A DNA stretch of 64,000 nucleotides, from NCBI GenBank assembly GCA_026686845.1, contig JAIVEN010000028.1:2805001-2869000 (forward strand), written 5' to 3'. Within the stretch, counting starts at the first letter, position 1; the number at the start of each line of letters is the position of its first letter. Position numbers and translations under genes: made by a program. This document shows, piece by piece, positions 44,191-57,442 of this stretch. Under the pieces are notes generated by a model, which was given only the letters and a program-made list of their open reading frames with translations, was not told the origin of the DNA and searched no databases. This stretch comes from Adenanthera pavonina. Taxonomy: Eukaryota; Streptophyta; Magnoliopsida; Fabales; Fabaceae.

Positions 44191-46048
44191 TTAGATATGC
44201 CTCCAAGGTCTTTCAGCTAGGCTTACACACTCACTGTGCCTATAACAATCCACAAGGTGATCAATGGTCAAACCCGCAGCTTGCATGAAAGAGTGCACTA
44301 TGACAGGACCCACAAACCGAAACCCTCTCTTGATCAAGTCCTTGCTTATGGCTTCTGCTTTTGGTGATCTCAGTGGGACATTCCTTGGGTATTTGTATCT
44401 GTTAATGGTTGGTTTGTGATTTACATGCCCCCATATGTAGCTACTGAACGACCCACATTCCCTCACAATCTGATCACAAACAACAAACTAGTATTAGATG
44501 CTACATTAGCAGCCAAGTTCATCTTATGGGACACATTACTTACGATCCATTTGGTACACCGTCACCTGATTTCTAAGATAATAGAGTTAGGAAGACATTA
44601 GAGATCCACTTGATTAGTTTGAGTTGAGAAAATCCTCTGAAATGGCTTCAGATGAAGTGAGGAGAGAAAAAGAGAAGAAAGACTCTAGGCGAAGATGGGG
44701 CCCACCTATCTCTCTCTCTTTTTCTCTTCTCACTTGAGCTGAAGTGACACTTCAGGTGATCTGTACTTGTGGCGTGAGAACTTGCCTTGACTATGCATTT
44801 GGCATTGTCTACTATGCACCTTACTCTGGTGTCGGCTAATGAAAGAGCTTTGTCTGATTCTATCTCTATGATGTCTTTCTCCTCCATTTTCGCAACTGTG
44901 TGAGGATCAAATCCAGAGAAAACTTCTCTGTATGATGCATAATATTATGTCAGCGAGACAGTATCAGCCTATAGTATGATTTTGTTTCAAATCTACTTTG
45001 TTTCTGACCCAAAAAAATAGCATTAAGTACCATAGAAGGATGACATTGGAATGAAATCATATTTCCAAATATTAATTACCAAAACTGATAGTGACAAGGA
45101 CCAAACTACGTGCAGATATAATTAGAATTTTGATGCAAAACAACTTTACCTGAGGATTTCCTTCCTTTTCAGAATTTCTGTCCAGTTGTAGTCCATCAAC
45201 AAGCCAGACATTGCAAGCAGCTCGAACAATTTGCTGTTTCATGATTTGACCAATTATGAGAGATCACGGCACAGTGCTTAGATGACAAACTAGTTACGAT
45301 TTTGATCCTGAGACATACTTACTTGTCATCATAAGCTGGAACCCCCCAGCACTCATCATGAAATTCTATGTAAACCTTATCTGCATAAGATCTCTCTGTC
45401 ATTTTTATTCTCGTAGAAGTAGAAGTCAGGCAGATGAAGCAGTAAATGGCATTTCTAATTTTTCATATGAATATCTTGTTTAATTATTATTATTATTATA
45501 AGAAATATGCAGTAAGCCTTCATCATATACTTAACGCAAGTTCTCTTCTGCATGCATGACTTTATATTTTATATGCTAAATTTGATTTCGGCTTTTGAGT
45601 TGAGGATGAGAATCTCATTTACAACTTTCCAAATTGATCTAGAATTGAAAAAACTGATCATACCACTGTTCTTTGTGATCCAATTGCACCTTCTCAATTC
45701 TCCAGGCTCAGTAGTATTGTTCTGTGGAGTTGGTTGCTGCTGCTGCTGCTGTGCAGTTTTAGTTACAGGAGAAGTCTCTCTTATCTCACGTGGTGAAATC
45801 AAACGCAGAGCCAATGAAATCTTCTGGTCCAGTGGTGTCAAAGAATCTGCTGTGAGAGAAGAGTCATTTGAGTTCTGTGAGAGAGATAGAGACAATGATG
45901 ATAAGGATAGAGATGAAGAGCTTTTCTGAAGTCCAATTGGGTATACTTTCTTGAGGTACTTGGGGAAAAAGCTCTGGTTTTGTTTCTGTGTCTCTTTGAC
46001 ACTTTTGCTTCTCTCAAGACCATGCTTTCTGACATTTGCTTTAGACAT
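44191..46048 (-). CDS. DNA-3-methyladenine glycosylase I (TAG/HhH-GPD family, 315 aa, 5 exons)
   Basis: Coding exons on the minus strand are 46048-45664, 45380-45323, 45233-45150, 44927-44786 and 44469-44191, joining in frame to 948 nt. Exon 1 encodes a plant-type variable, Ser- and Gln-rich N-terminus, ending RCNWITKNS. The core follows: FHDECWGVPAYDD (zinc/active-site region), LFELLAMSG, NWTEILKRK, VRCIVDNAKCIVK, RFVGPVIVHSFMQAAG and a C-terminal H-x-x-C (DHLVDCYRHSEC). These are hallmarks of the TAG family, which excises 3-methyladenine from alkylated DNA in base excision repair. Intron 4 has a GC donor (AAG|GCAAGT); the others are GT-AG. A CT-rich leader precedes the ATG. The Arabidopsis counterpart by position is At1g13635. 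Confidence 0.92.
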
Positions 46049-48054
46049 TGTGAGGAGGAAGAAGAAGAAGAATAAGAAGAAGGAGAAGATTTAGTGCTAT
46101 AAATGGAAGGCTTAAATGTGGATTGAGATTCATAGAAGTTTGGGTTATAAAGAGAGATGGGATTCATTCAATTAAGAGAAATTCTCAAGCTGGTTGGTGA
46201 AATGTGAGTTTCATATTATAAAGGATTCTTGTACTTCTTGCTTTTCAAGCAATATCCATGAATTCTATAGGATGGAGAGACTCATTGTAGGAACTATATA
46301 TAATCAAACTTTGGATATATATTAATTAAGATTAAAAAGCAAAACCCCTTACCAAATCCAATGAATTGTGTCACTTGTTTCTTATATATTATTCTCAATT
46401 AAAATCCGAGCAGGACAGAGTTTCCCATTATTTATAGTCAAGCAATCCCATTATAAATATATCAAAGACCTAATGAAATATTTATCAATGAAATGGTGAT
46501 GAAAGATTAGAAGAGGTTAATGATGGTTGTTATAGTTGTGGGGTATGTCTCAAAGCAAGGAGTAATGGGTCCATGTGATTCTTAACTCCTACTCTTGTGC
46601 CTCAAGTCTGAGGCTTACCTGTGGCCTGCACAGACAAAGATATCCCATCCTTTTTCTCTCTTCTTAATTGTTATGGTTCTTAAACCAACTTGTCATTCCT
46701 TTTAACCTTGAAATGATGAGACCATTGATTTGATTTTGATTGCTTTAATGGTTGCACCAGATAAAGTGTTGCAGTAAAAGTGGTGGAAGGAACTTGGTTC
46801 TTAATTCCTATATTACGTCTTCCTGAATTAAAGAATAAAGATTGTTTATAATTAAAATCTAATTATTTTGAAGAGCACTTTAAAAGTCAAGTTCTAAATG
46901 TCTCAAATCAGTTTTTAAAAGAGTATGCTCTTAGGATGAAATAGAATTTGAACGTGATAACTAAAAAGCTTTAAATCAATAAAAATATTCTGGATCCAAT
47001 TATTTTAAATTTTTTATATACATTAAGGGATGAACTTTGTCTAATAATGTATGTTCTTAAAAAATGGAAACAATATTATTTGGCTGGAACTTGGTTGTCC
47101 ATAGCAATTAAAGAAATAGGTAGGATGATTTAATTAAATATTCATTTAATTCAGTTTTATGTTTTTAAGATTCTTATATGTCTGTATATTATATTTTTAT
47201 CATGAAGGATTTTTGTTGGCATTTCATTATCATGTTGATCTATATTTTAATTCTTTTTAAATCAACTTCTTGAGTTTGTGTTTCTCTTTCATTTATTCCA
47301 ACTTATTTATCAAAGAACTGAATTTAACATTTGGTGGAACAGTTATCTTTTGCTTCTATTTGATGCGGTTTAAAGCTTTGTTTCCTCTTGTAGGGCAAGG
47401 AAAGCAAATAATCAATCTTTTTTATTTATTTATATTTAGATGCCAACAATTTTGTAATTTTAATTTATTTCTCTTTTTTCTTCTTTACACTAAATTCAAA
47501 CTTAAATTCTTGAAATAAATAAATATATATATTATTTTAGTTATATTTTTCAAATTTTATTTTTTTTCATTTTTTAATAGTATTTCGACGGCAAACTTCT
47601 CAACAAATATGATTAAAGTATAAAATGTGAATGGTGATTTAGATATATAATATAACTTTTTTTTATATAACATATAACAATTTTTAAAGTCAAAGTTTCT
47701 TGGTATATAATATATAATTACTTTTATTTTTATTGAATAATTCATTTAAAATGTTGATAATCATTCCTCTTTTGAGATGCAAAGCAAATCTAATGCACTT
47801 TGCCCGCAATGATTATGTCTGTCTTGATCCTCACTATTCTAATGTTTATGAAGATACACACAGAATTATACATTTGATTGTTAAATGTTAAAAAGGTTTA
47901 AATTCTTCCACAAAGGTCTTGCTCGTGAAATGGGTCATCGTTAAGTCATGCATGACACTTCAGCTAGCTAGATTCTGCAAAGCAAATTAATGAGTGTGAT
48001 GATGTATACACACAGAATTACATAGAAGTCTTGCTTATGAAAGAGCAAGACCTA
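46049..48054. other. Promoter side of the glycosylase gene, then intergenic DNA
   Basis: The first ~150 bp are the GA/CT-rich leader and promoter of the minus-strand glycosylase gene. The rest is AT-rich without genes. 'gctagattctgcaaagcaaa' near 47,968 recurs near 49,533, a dispersed short repeat. Confidence 0.45.
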
Positions 48055-48401
48055 GGCCTCATTTGATTGATAGATTAGATAGAATGAAAGCATTTTTAAA
48101 GGAATGGAAATAAAAATGAGAATGAGAATGAGAATGAGAAAAATATTGTTTGGTACATTAAAAAAAATAGATAGAATCTGACATAATTTTTATTTGATAT
48201 ATGTATTAAATAATATAAAATTACAATAATACCCCCATGTAAAATTATATGAGTGATTAATTGAGGACAAAATAGTGTTTTTGTTCATCATTCCATCATG
48301 AGCAGTTGATTTCCATCAGTTGTTGGATGGAAACAATTATTGCCTCCATATTCCATAGTGGATTCCATAAAGGAATCCTTTCTAGTCTACCAAACAAGGC
48401 C
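48055..48401. mobile_element. Tourist/Harbinger-like MITE
   Basis: The left end is GGCCTCATTTGATTGATAGA; the right end read inward is GGCCTTGTTTGGTAGACTAGA-like. It contains four tandem 'gagaat' units near 48,117-48,140. Length ~347 bp, noncoding. The target duplication is not clear. Confidence 0.6.
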
Positions 48402-50613
48402 AATTTAGATAATCTGTTTTCCATTCTTTTTTCATTTGACTGTTGTCACATATGTGAAATAGGCCTTTAGTTTTGAGTTTAATTTATCTCTAGATCTCAA
48501 GATATCAACTGTTTTAAATAAAAGTATTTAAAACTGATTTAAATCGAATAAAATCAACTTAAACTAATCAAATTGAACTTAAATGAAGGTTGTTATGATT
48601 TTTTTTTCATTTTTAAAATCGATTTTATTTAGTTTGATTCAGTTTTAAACATTTGGAATCTGAACCAAATCGAATTAAACCTATTGATATTTTTTTTATA
48701 CAACTATAATATACTTATTTAATAGATTTTTTTATTTAATATATTTTATATTTATATTATACTCATTAACATATGTATCTTAGACCATAAACTCTCAAAC
48801 AAGATTATAAGACATTTATTAGATAAGGAGAAAGAATATAAATTAGTGTGTTGCTAAAAATAATCATGTAAAAAAATATTCACAAAATTTTGACATAAAA
48901 AATTGATATTTTAAAAAATTATTTAGATATAATTTGTGTTTATAAAGTATCTATATATTATTTATTTAATTTAATTTTAGGAAAAGGATGCTACATTTTT
49001 TTAAATTAATTTTAGTATGATTCAAACCAAATAAAATCGAACCGAAATGATTAAAAAGAAAATCAAATAGGTCCCAAAATGTGCTAAACCAATTGATTTG
49101 GTTCGGTTTGTATTTTGCCCAAAACTGAATCAAACTGGACTTATGAACATCCTTAGTTTTAAGTGAATACAAGATAGATTTACATTGTTTTCACTTAGGG
49201 AGGCTATGATAAAAAACCGTAGAAACAAATCATGTCCTCTTGATAAGGGAATTGGATTCGATACTCATCATAATGATTAAAATTGAACCTATTCACACTT
49301 CTGAACTATTCAGAATAAAACTGAATAATCCAAATTTAATTTAATTTTATTATTATATTTTAAATATATTTTTGTTTTCTGAGATGCAAAATATAAAATA
49401 AAAATAATTTTAAAACTATCACTTAAAAAAATAATGTTATTATTTGAAAAAATTAAAATAAAAAACGGTAATTATGAAGGTTCAAATTAAACATGAAATA
49501 GATCAATGTTGAGTCATGACACTTTGGCAAGCTAGATTCTGCAAAGCAAATATGAGCGTAATGTTGTATGTAATTACTTGAAAAACAACTAAAGAGTTAG
49601 TGCAACATTGTTCAACCAAAAAAAGGGTCAAATTTAAGCCTAAAATGCAAAAAGATTGAGCTGTCTATTGTGATACCAACTAAACTAAAGTTCAGTCTAA
49701 TTTTTAATGAGCTCAATATTTGATTAAGTCTAATGATCATGTAGTTTATGGAGGCTATCTCTTCATCCTCACTTTCAATTTATTTTGTTTTGTTTTGTTT
49801 TTCTTTGTAACTACCAGAAAAAAGGAGTGCAAATATGCTTTATAGTTAATTTATTATGTAAATGGTATTTGTTTATTATTTATTACTATATCCTTACAAA
49901 TCATGATAAATATATATATATTTTTAAATTATCCGATATTTTGTTGCCATTTTGGGTTTAATTAAGTCCAAATTAAGCTGCGTTAAGTTTCATATGGAAA
50001 AAATTCTTTTAAAAATATTTTTTACATTCACACAACCCCAAACTTAAAATAACGTATTTAAGTGATTCTAATTCTTTACAGTAGGATCATGATAAATATT
50101 TTTTAATAAGAAAATAGTATAATATTAATATAGTAGGAATAAGATTTCAGTTTTCTCTTACCCTTGTATTGCTAGATAATTGGTTAATAAAATTTTAGTG
50201 ATAAAAATGAAGGTTCTAAGAAAAAAAAAAGTTTAATCTTTTAATATATTAAATATAAACTTTGTGATTCCATAGATATTTTGTGATGTCATAGATTGAG
50301 AAAATATTTGTATTTTTTTCATTTCTAAGAAGGTTTTTTTTTTTTGCCACTAAGAAGGGTTTTAAATTAATAACATTACGAAATGTTAGGGTAATTTATA
50401 TGTCATCGGTGGTCAAAATTGCCGCGAAAAACAACGGTTCAGAAGTCCATCTTCTTCCAAATAACCATTAAACCTTGCTTGTGCAGAGAAAAGGAAAGAA
50501 CTTTCGCTCTAAAAACTCACCTATCCATCCCTTTTTCTTTTTCTCTTCTCTGTTCATACTTTCTGGAAAAATAGGATAGGAGGGTCCCACTCTTTAAACC
50601 TAGCTGCTCCTCC
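48402..50613. other. Intergenic DNA upstream of the PPR gene
   Basis: At 48,500-49,150 there are repeated 'aaccaaat(t)'/'ggttcggttt' sequences in both orientations, common in old plant DNA transposons, but no clear ends. The last ~200 bp is CT-rich and is the likely promoter/leader of the PPR gene. Confidence 0.45.
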
Positions 50614-53600
50614 ATGCTCAATCGTATCCACAAATGGAAGCCCTACCATTTTCCATGCCTTTGTCCCCTCACGATCTCCATTTTCACTAAACCTTCAGTC
50701 TCTTCCGCGAAGGTTGAAAATGAGCCTGTCACTGCCTCCACTATCGATCCTAGCTTTGTGGACCCAGTTCGTGAAGTTCTCACTGGTTTGAGGAATTTTG
50801 GTTTGAGTAATTTCCTTGGCGGCGAGTACTTCCGTTCCGTATTTCCCACGTTGAATCAGTTGCAGGTGGATCGAATCATCGATTATCTGAGGAGAGAAAA
50901 TGCAGATGCTGCGTTTTTCTTCTTCTCTGCCTTGAGGAATGATTTCGGGTTTCGGCACTCAAGGGATACCCATTTTGTTGTTGCGCATGTTTTAGCAAGC
51001 CAAAGGCGGTATAGGGACATGCAGTTGGTCATAAAGCAACTGCTCGAACAGGAAGGTGCGACTTTCATAGTCTACTTTGGAAATCATGTATTTATGTTTC
51101 AGGTGAGATAAACTTAGAAGCAGGTTGAGATCAGAAATTTTAGTTGTTAAGCTTACTTGGCACTGCAAGAGCTATAAAAGAAGAAAGGAGAGTGGAGAGA
51201 GAGAGAGAGCAAAATCAGTTCCAAATCTTATTACTGGTCTAATGGTATGTATCCAAACTAGAATAGGTAACTGAGAATCTAGTAGTTCACAACAGCGAAC
51301 TAACTTCCTAACTATGGTATCCATCTACAAACGTTTGTCGTCAAGGAGGGGCTATTTTGCACCACCTTGGTTTATTGGAATGCGGTTTATTCCTCCTCAA
51401 TCAAATGAAAATTGACCCATCGAACCAGCATAAAAATTTCACCCCAAGTATTTTGCTACTATATGGCTATGCAGATTGGCAGGAAATAGTTAAAGTAGTA
51501 GTAAATTTAACTCACATGATATAATGTGGTGATCCTTCTGCCAACATTCATGATCAAAGACAACTGAAAATTTCCAATAAAAAATTTACTTGAAAATTGA
51601 AAGTATAAGTGGCTTAATGACACACTAAGTCACACGCCTCAACGGCACTTGAAATACCCGAAAAAGAACCCTCTTTTGAAAGACTGAAGGAGGCCAATCA
51701 AACAGTGCACATTAAAGGGAGAGGTGGTTAAATGATAGACAGAAAATGATTCAAAACTTTATTACTTTAGAGAAAAAGGTTATTGTTTAAGTCTTCAAAA
51801 TGGTTTTTTCTTGCAGGGTCAAGAAACTATGTGCAGCTTGTTGCATTTAAATGATACTGCATATCCTAGAAGATTGCTTCATAAATCAGTTTTTAAACTG
51901 AGACCCATCTTAGCTATATAAATTTGATAGCTTAAATTTTAAGATCAATGTTAAATATTATCTGCTTATGCATATTTCATTTGATTAAGCTTTTGTCATT
52001 CTTTTCTGGTCCATGGGTATTTATTTTATTTTATTTTAATGATTTCTGATAGGTTCTGGTTCTGCTCCCGTACTTTGTGAGCTGCTTGTAAACAATTTCA
52101 GGGGCTGGGGTTCAAATAGTGCGGTATGGGATGCATTGGCTTTTGCTTATTCAAGATGTGAGATGGTTAATGATGCCTTGCTTGTTCTGGCATATATGAA
52201 AGACTTAAATTTGCTGGCTTCTACACCAACCTATAATAGCTTGTTGCATAATTTAAGGCATACTGACATGCTGTGGAATATCTACAATAAAATGAGAGAT
52301 AATGGGGCTTCTGAAAACGAGTATACTAACTCTATACTCATAGATGGACTATGTAAGCAAGCTAGGCTACAAGACGCCATTCTAGTTCTGAGGAATTCTA
52401 AGACAAATGGACTTGGCCCTTCTGTTGTTTCCTTCAATACAATTATGTCAAGATTTTGTAAATTGGGTTTTGTGGATGTAGCAAAATCTTTGTTCTGTAT
52501 GATGCTTAAGCAAGGTCTGCATCCTGACGCATATAGTTATAATATTCTAATTCATGGTTTGTGTATAGCTGGTTCCATAGAGGAAGCTCTAAATGTAACA
52601 GACCACATGAAAAACCAGTGGTTAAAGCCTGATATTGTAACCTACAACATTCTTGTCAGAGGGTTTCTTTTACTTGGCTTAATGGGTGGAGCTTGGCAAC
52701 TCATTCAGAACATGTTGTTGTCCGGGTTAAATCCCAATGTAGTTACGTTTACAATACTAGTTTGTGGGCATTGTCAGATGGGCAATATTGATGAGGGTTT
52801 GAAGTTGCTAGAGGAGATGGCTTCTCTGGGATTTCAGTCGAGTCTCATTTCATATAGTGTATTGCTCAGTAGTTTGTGCAAATACGGACGTATTGAGGAA
52901 GCACTAAGATTGTTCTATGACTTGGAATCTTCAGGCCTGAAACCAGATATCATAATGTATTCTATCCTGATTCATGGGCTTTGCAAGCTAGGAGAAGTCC
53001 AAAGTGCTTTACAGTTATATAGGGAGATCAGTTCAAATAAATTCTTCCCAAATTCCTTCATCCACAGTTCTTTTCTGTTAGCTATGTGTGAAAACGGAAT
53101 AATAAGGGAGGCAAGAGAGTATTTTGAAGACCTAACGAGTAATGAACCACAAAATATAGTTTTTTATAATATTATGATTGACAGATATGTAAAGATTGGC
53201 AATATTGAGGAAGCTTCACAGTTGTACAAAAGAGTTATTGAGAAAGGAATTACTCCTACTATTGTTACTTTCAACTCTCTAATTTATGGATTCTGCAAGA
53301 AAAAAAACCTGAGAGAGGCTAGAAAATTGTTTCATTGCATCACACAATATGGCCTTTTGCCAAGTGCAGTAACTTATACTATTCTTATGAATGCATTGTG
53401 TGAAGATGGATATATTCAAGGAATGATTGAATTACTTCAGGAGATGGGAGCAAATGAGGTGGTTCCGACCCATATTACTTATACTGTAATTATCAAATGT
53501 CTTTGCAAACATCGGAGGCTGAATGAATCCCTCCATGTGCTTAATGATATGTACTCTAGAGGCTTACATCCAGATCAAATTACATATAATACCATCATCC

Positions 53601-54103
53601 AGTGTTTTTGTAAGGCTCACAACATGGAAAAAGCCTTCCAATTGTTCAATGAGATGTTAAGGATGAAACTGGAGCCTACTTCTGCAACATATAATGTGTT
53701 GATCAATGGCCTTTGCATTAATGGTGGCATAGAATCTGCTGATAGACTGCTAATTGCTCTTGAAGATCAGAATGTCTGTTTGTCCAAAGTTGCTTACACT
53801 GTAATGATAAAAGCACATTGTGCAAAAGGTGATGTCCACAGGGCAGTGCTATTCTTCCATAAAATGATTGAAAAGCGATTTCAAATTTCAATCAGTGATT
53901 ATAGTGCTGTAATCAATAGATTGTGCAAAAGACGTATTATTGCTAAAGCAAAGTATTTCTTTTCTATGATGTTATCTAGTGGCATTTCTCCTGATGAAGA
54001 ACTTTGCAAAACGATGCTAAATGCATTTTCTGAAAGTGGCGATCATGGTTCAGCTTCAGAACTACTTGCTGAGATGATTAAAACTGGTTTACTTTCTGAA
54101 TAG
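50614..54103 (+). CDS. Pentatricopeptide repeat protein, P class (830 aa, 2 exons)
   Basis: Exon 1 is 50614-51055 (donor GAAG|GTGCGA) and exon 2 is 52053-54103 (acceptor TGATAG). The join keeps frame across the conserved LEQEG|SG. Exon 2 holds a long run of 35-residue repeats, most with the V-x-[TS]-[YF]-N-x-[LI]-[LI] helix-A pattern, for example PDIVTYNILVRGF, PTIVTFNSLIYGFCK and PDQITYNTIIQCFCK. Such P-class proteins bind organellar RNA, one base per repeat, in splicing, stability or translation. The Ser/Thr/Pro-rich N-terminus suggests an organelle transit peptide, but the compartment is not decided by sequence. From memory it matches At1g13630 along its length (~830 aa). There are no frameshifts. 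No E or DYW domain follows, so RNA editing is unlikely. Confidence 0.92.
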
Positions 54104-55607
54104 TCAATTAAATGGCTAATTGCATTCCATCTGGCTTTCTAATTGGATCTGCTTTCAAAAAAAGTATGCAGTCCATCTCTTGCTAGCCCTCACCAGCATG
54201 GCAAATTATTGAAGTTTAACCAGATTCCCACCTGTGAGGAAATTTTTGCTTTCAACATGTTTAATCTTTAAAACTAAAATACTTGCAATGCCACAGAGAG
54301 ATTGGGGTATGAATCTCCCTGTCTGAAATTTTAGGCAGGTTTGAAGGACAAGAATCATCTTATTCTATTTATACTTGGGGAAACTGGCTCAATTAATTAG
54401 AGGCAATTTGCTTGCCATATGGTTTCCCATTAGAATTTTTGCTATTTTGTTTCCCAGGAAATTTCTGTTTGAATTGTCTCAAAAGGTTGATATTATGATC
54501 ATTTGTTGATATTTTATTTTCAGGACAACTGTGTAATTTAGGATTTGATGACCATATATTCTAATTTTCTCTTTCTCTTCATTTTTGGAGAAATTGGTAT
54601 CTGTGAAATTTAGATTGAATATTCTCATTTTCATTACTCCATATTCCATATTTCCCAAACAAATTAATGTGACTTTTGTTTATAATTTCTGATCTCTCCT
54701 AATTTCCTTAAATTAATTTATTTTCCTTAAACCAGGACTTCCTTTAAAAAAAAATAATTGTAAGATGTTCTGCATATGTCACTCAAGGTTTTTCCCTTCT
54801 TACTACAACTTGATGGGAGTGTAAAATTCATGTTCAGTTGTCATACCGAAACTGTTTCCTATTATTAAATGTCAGGCTAAGGGGTATATTCTCTTTGCAA
54901 AGATTGATCCTTGATTGCATGATTTTAATTTTTTCCTGGTTTACACACTAGTTGTATTAGTGCTAAATGCTTGTGTCATGTGGGTTTATCCCATTCTTGG
55001 AAAATATTATCTCTTGGCCTAGATTCTGTGACAAGTCTTATAATATGCATAATTTCAGGTGTCATTTTAATAGCATTGTTTATTGAGACCTTTTATGAGT
55101 CTTGGCTAGTCTATTTCTGTAAGTTGTAATATTCATTTTTCCCCCTTTTCTTATTGCAATGTTAGGGTCACTCATGATGTAAATGAGGAGTCTCATGTAT
55201 GACATTCAACTATTCCGGCACATTTTGATGGTAATTTTCACAGAACATTTCTGGTGTTATCATTTCTCTATTTTTATATCTTGAAAAGGAATCCTTTTGT
55301 TCAGAATTTGCTGAGAAAATGAGAGCTAAAGTTCTAGAGAAAAGGGAGAGTCACCATACATAGTATATTAATGAAAGGCTCAATTCAGTGTTTATAAGAT
55401 TAACCCTCAGACTTTATTTATACCAATACTAGAGCCACGCAATGACAGTTTACCTTAGGTGCATTAGAAAGCTCTCTCCTTAGCCTACAATATTCCCTTT
55501 TTTCTTCTTTATGATACCTCGTAGCATGTTACTCTTTGCTTACAAGATTCTTAATATCTCTCAGCAGCATTCAGCTGATCAAAATATTGCATCCATGTTA
55601 CTGAGAG
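54104..55607. other. 3' region of the PPR gene, convergent with the GDSL locus
   Basis: No coding sequence is visible. The PPR 3' UTR lies here, possibly with introns. The minus-strand GDSL locus ends at 55,608, so the two genes are tail to tail. Confidence 0.4.
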
Positions 55608-57442
55608 CTAGGCATGCACAAAGTGTTTGAGATTCAAAGGCCTGCAAATTGTTGTCTCATTGAAGCAGCGTCTTACATATATCTCATTAGTGATCTGACT
55701 TGGGTGATCATCGAAGTAAAGATGAGTGTTTCTGTCTTCACAGGGAACAGTATTGCGATGGCATCTGAGATCACCATCATGCTATTAGGACAGCAAGGTT
55801 TCCATGTATCTAATATCCCTGCAAAGGTGAGCAGTTATTCATTATATTATTGATCAATTGTGCCAACATTATAAGTTACAGCCTGATACATTTGACTTTC
55901 TATGTACCATATTTTTGTGCACTTGTCCTCATCTCTACAAGGAACCCATACAGATCTGCATGTACAAAGATAAAGCCAGGAAGCTGAGACTGCAACTCAT
56001 ATAGCACACTGGGCAGCCTCTTATTGTAAGAGTTGATCCTCCTGTTTATTGTTTTATTGCAATTTCCTTTTGGTGTCATGCGGGCAGCTCTTGATGGAAA
56101 GCACCCTGCTGGAGGAATATTGTTCACCAAAAATTTTCTTGCTCCAAATGTGTACAGTTCCTGCCAAGAATATAAAAGAAATCATAATTAAAAAGTTTTC
56201 CTAATATGTTCATGGAACATGACTAGTTCGTTGGAGATATTGATGTTGAACCGTTAATATATTGTCTGAGAAGAGGCACATGCAAAGATGAATGAGGATT
56301 GTTGTACATCTAGCAAAGAGAAAATGATCTGCAATTGTGGTGATATAAAATTTTTAAGCAATGATATAATTAATTTACACAGAACTTGTGAATTTGTGTT
56401 TTTACATTCATGTGAATTTGAAGTTCTGCACATCCGATCAATACCTGTTTATTAACTAAAGTGCTAAGGCCAAAAGGAAGGAAAAGAAAAAGAAGTGTTT
56501 TGAGTGTTTTTTTTTATTAAAAAAAAATAAAAGAAGAAAGTGTTATGTTTCACTCTGAAAATTCAATATTATTAAAACTTGAAGAATAACAAATATTACC
56601 TGCAGGTGTCTGGAAAATTCTTTTACCAGGGACAGAGCAAATGAGCGAGTGGAAGGCAAGTTTCTGTTCTGAATCTGGCTGTAGTCATTGACCCTCGCAT
56701 TGATAACAAACAAGGATTCAGACAGATACCTCTCCAGTACTGCTTGCTTCTTGAACAGCTTTGGTAAGTCATTCTGAACAGTCCTTTTAAAAAGCTTTAT
56801 TTGGTGGGGTAATGCCAAACTTGTCTCCTGCAAATAAGGAATATAAAAAAGTAAGCTAAAAGAAAGAACTAAAACAGTCATAGAATAGCGAAGGTGATGA
56901 ATTAATGAAAAGCGGTAAGGGTAAGACTTTCACATTGCTGGTTTCCTGTAGAATGCCAGAACCTCCAGATGCATAAGTAATCCCGTAGTGATTTTGCTTC
57001 TTTGATGCTTTGAAAGACCAAGGTAGGGAGGGGGAAAGGGTAGCCTAAGAAGTATAGGTGTATTACGCTTGAAACATGTATTAACTCGTGAGCACGTTCA
57101 AAATTTTATATCAGAATGAAACTATCCTTGGCCAGAGCAGAGAAAGTTAAGATCTTTGAAAAATATTGAGGCGGGTGTCTTACCAAGGTAATCAGCCACT
57201 GTTTTGCCGTTAGTGCATCGCCCAGTAGGTCTGCCAAAATCTATACCATAAGGAAGAAAGCTTGCTTCATTTGAGGGAAGATGAAGATGGTCGCTGTTCC
57301 CATTTTCAAATAGGGAATCTCCAAAAACATACATAGCAGGAATGCTTTTGGAACTGCGTTTTAAGTGATTGGAATTCATTGCCGATGCTCGGGGTAGAAG
57401 CAAAGTTGACAGAAAGCAGACGGTCAGATAATTGGTATTCAT
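55608..57442 (-). pseudogene. GDSL-type esterase/lipase, 5 exons, apparently frameshifted
   Basis: Minus-strand exons: 57442-57184, 57044-56928, 56827-56600, 56160-55908 and 55818-55608. Exon 1 starts at M-N-T-N-Y-L with a hydrophobic signal-peptide-like segment, then AMYVFGDSLFENGN (nucleophile Ser of block I). Exon 2 encodes LPFPPPYLGL and YASGGSG (block II) but in different frames. Exon 3 has VINARVNDY (block III, usual Gly replaced). Exon 4 has IPPAGCFPS. Exon 5 has DTWKPCC and, in another frame, DRNTHLYFDDHPSQ (catalytic D-x-x-H). The predicted product would be a secreted hydrolase of plant lipid or cell-wall metabolism. At least three one-base discrepancies (start of exon 2, near 56,984, near 55,787) break the frame, so I call it a pseudogene unless the assembly is in error. 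Confidence 0.7.

Noticed and set aside
45552..45929. 125-codon plus-strand frame
   Set aside because: It is antisense to exon 1 of the glycosylase; its Cys-rich run is the complement of the poly-Gln tract.
55614..55853. 79-codon plus-strand frame
   Set aside because: It is the complement of GDSL exon 5, which carries the catalytic D-x-x-H motif on the minus strand.
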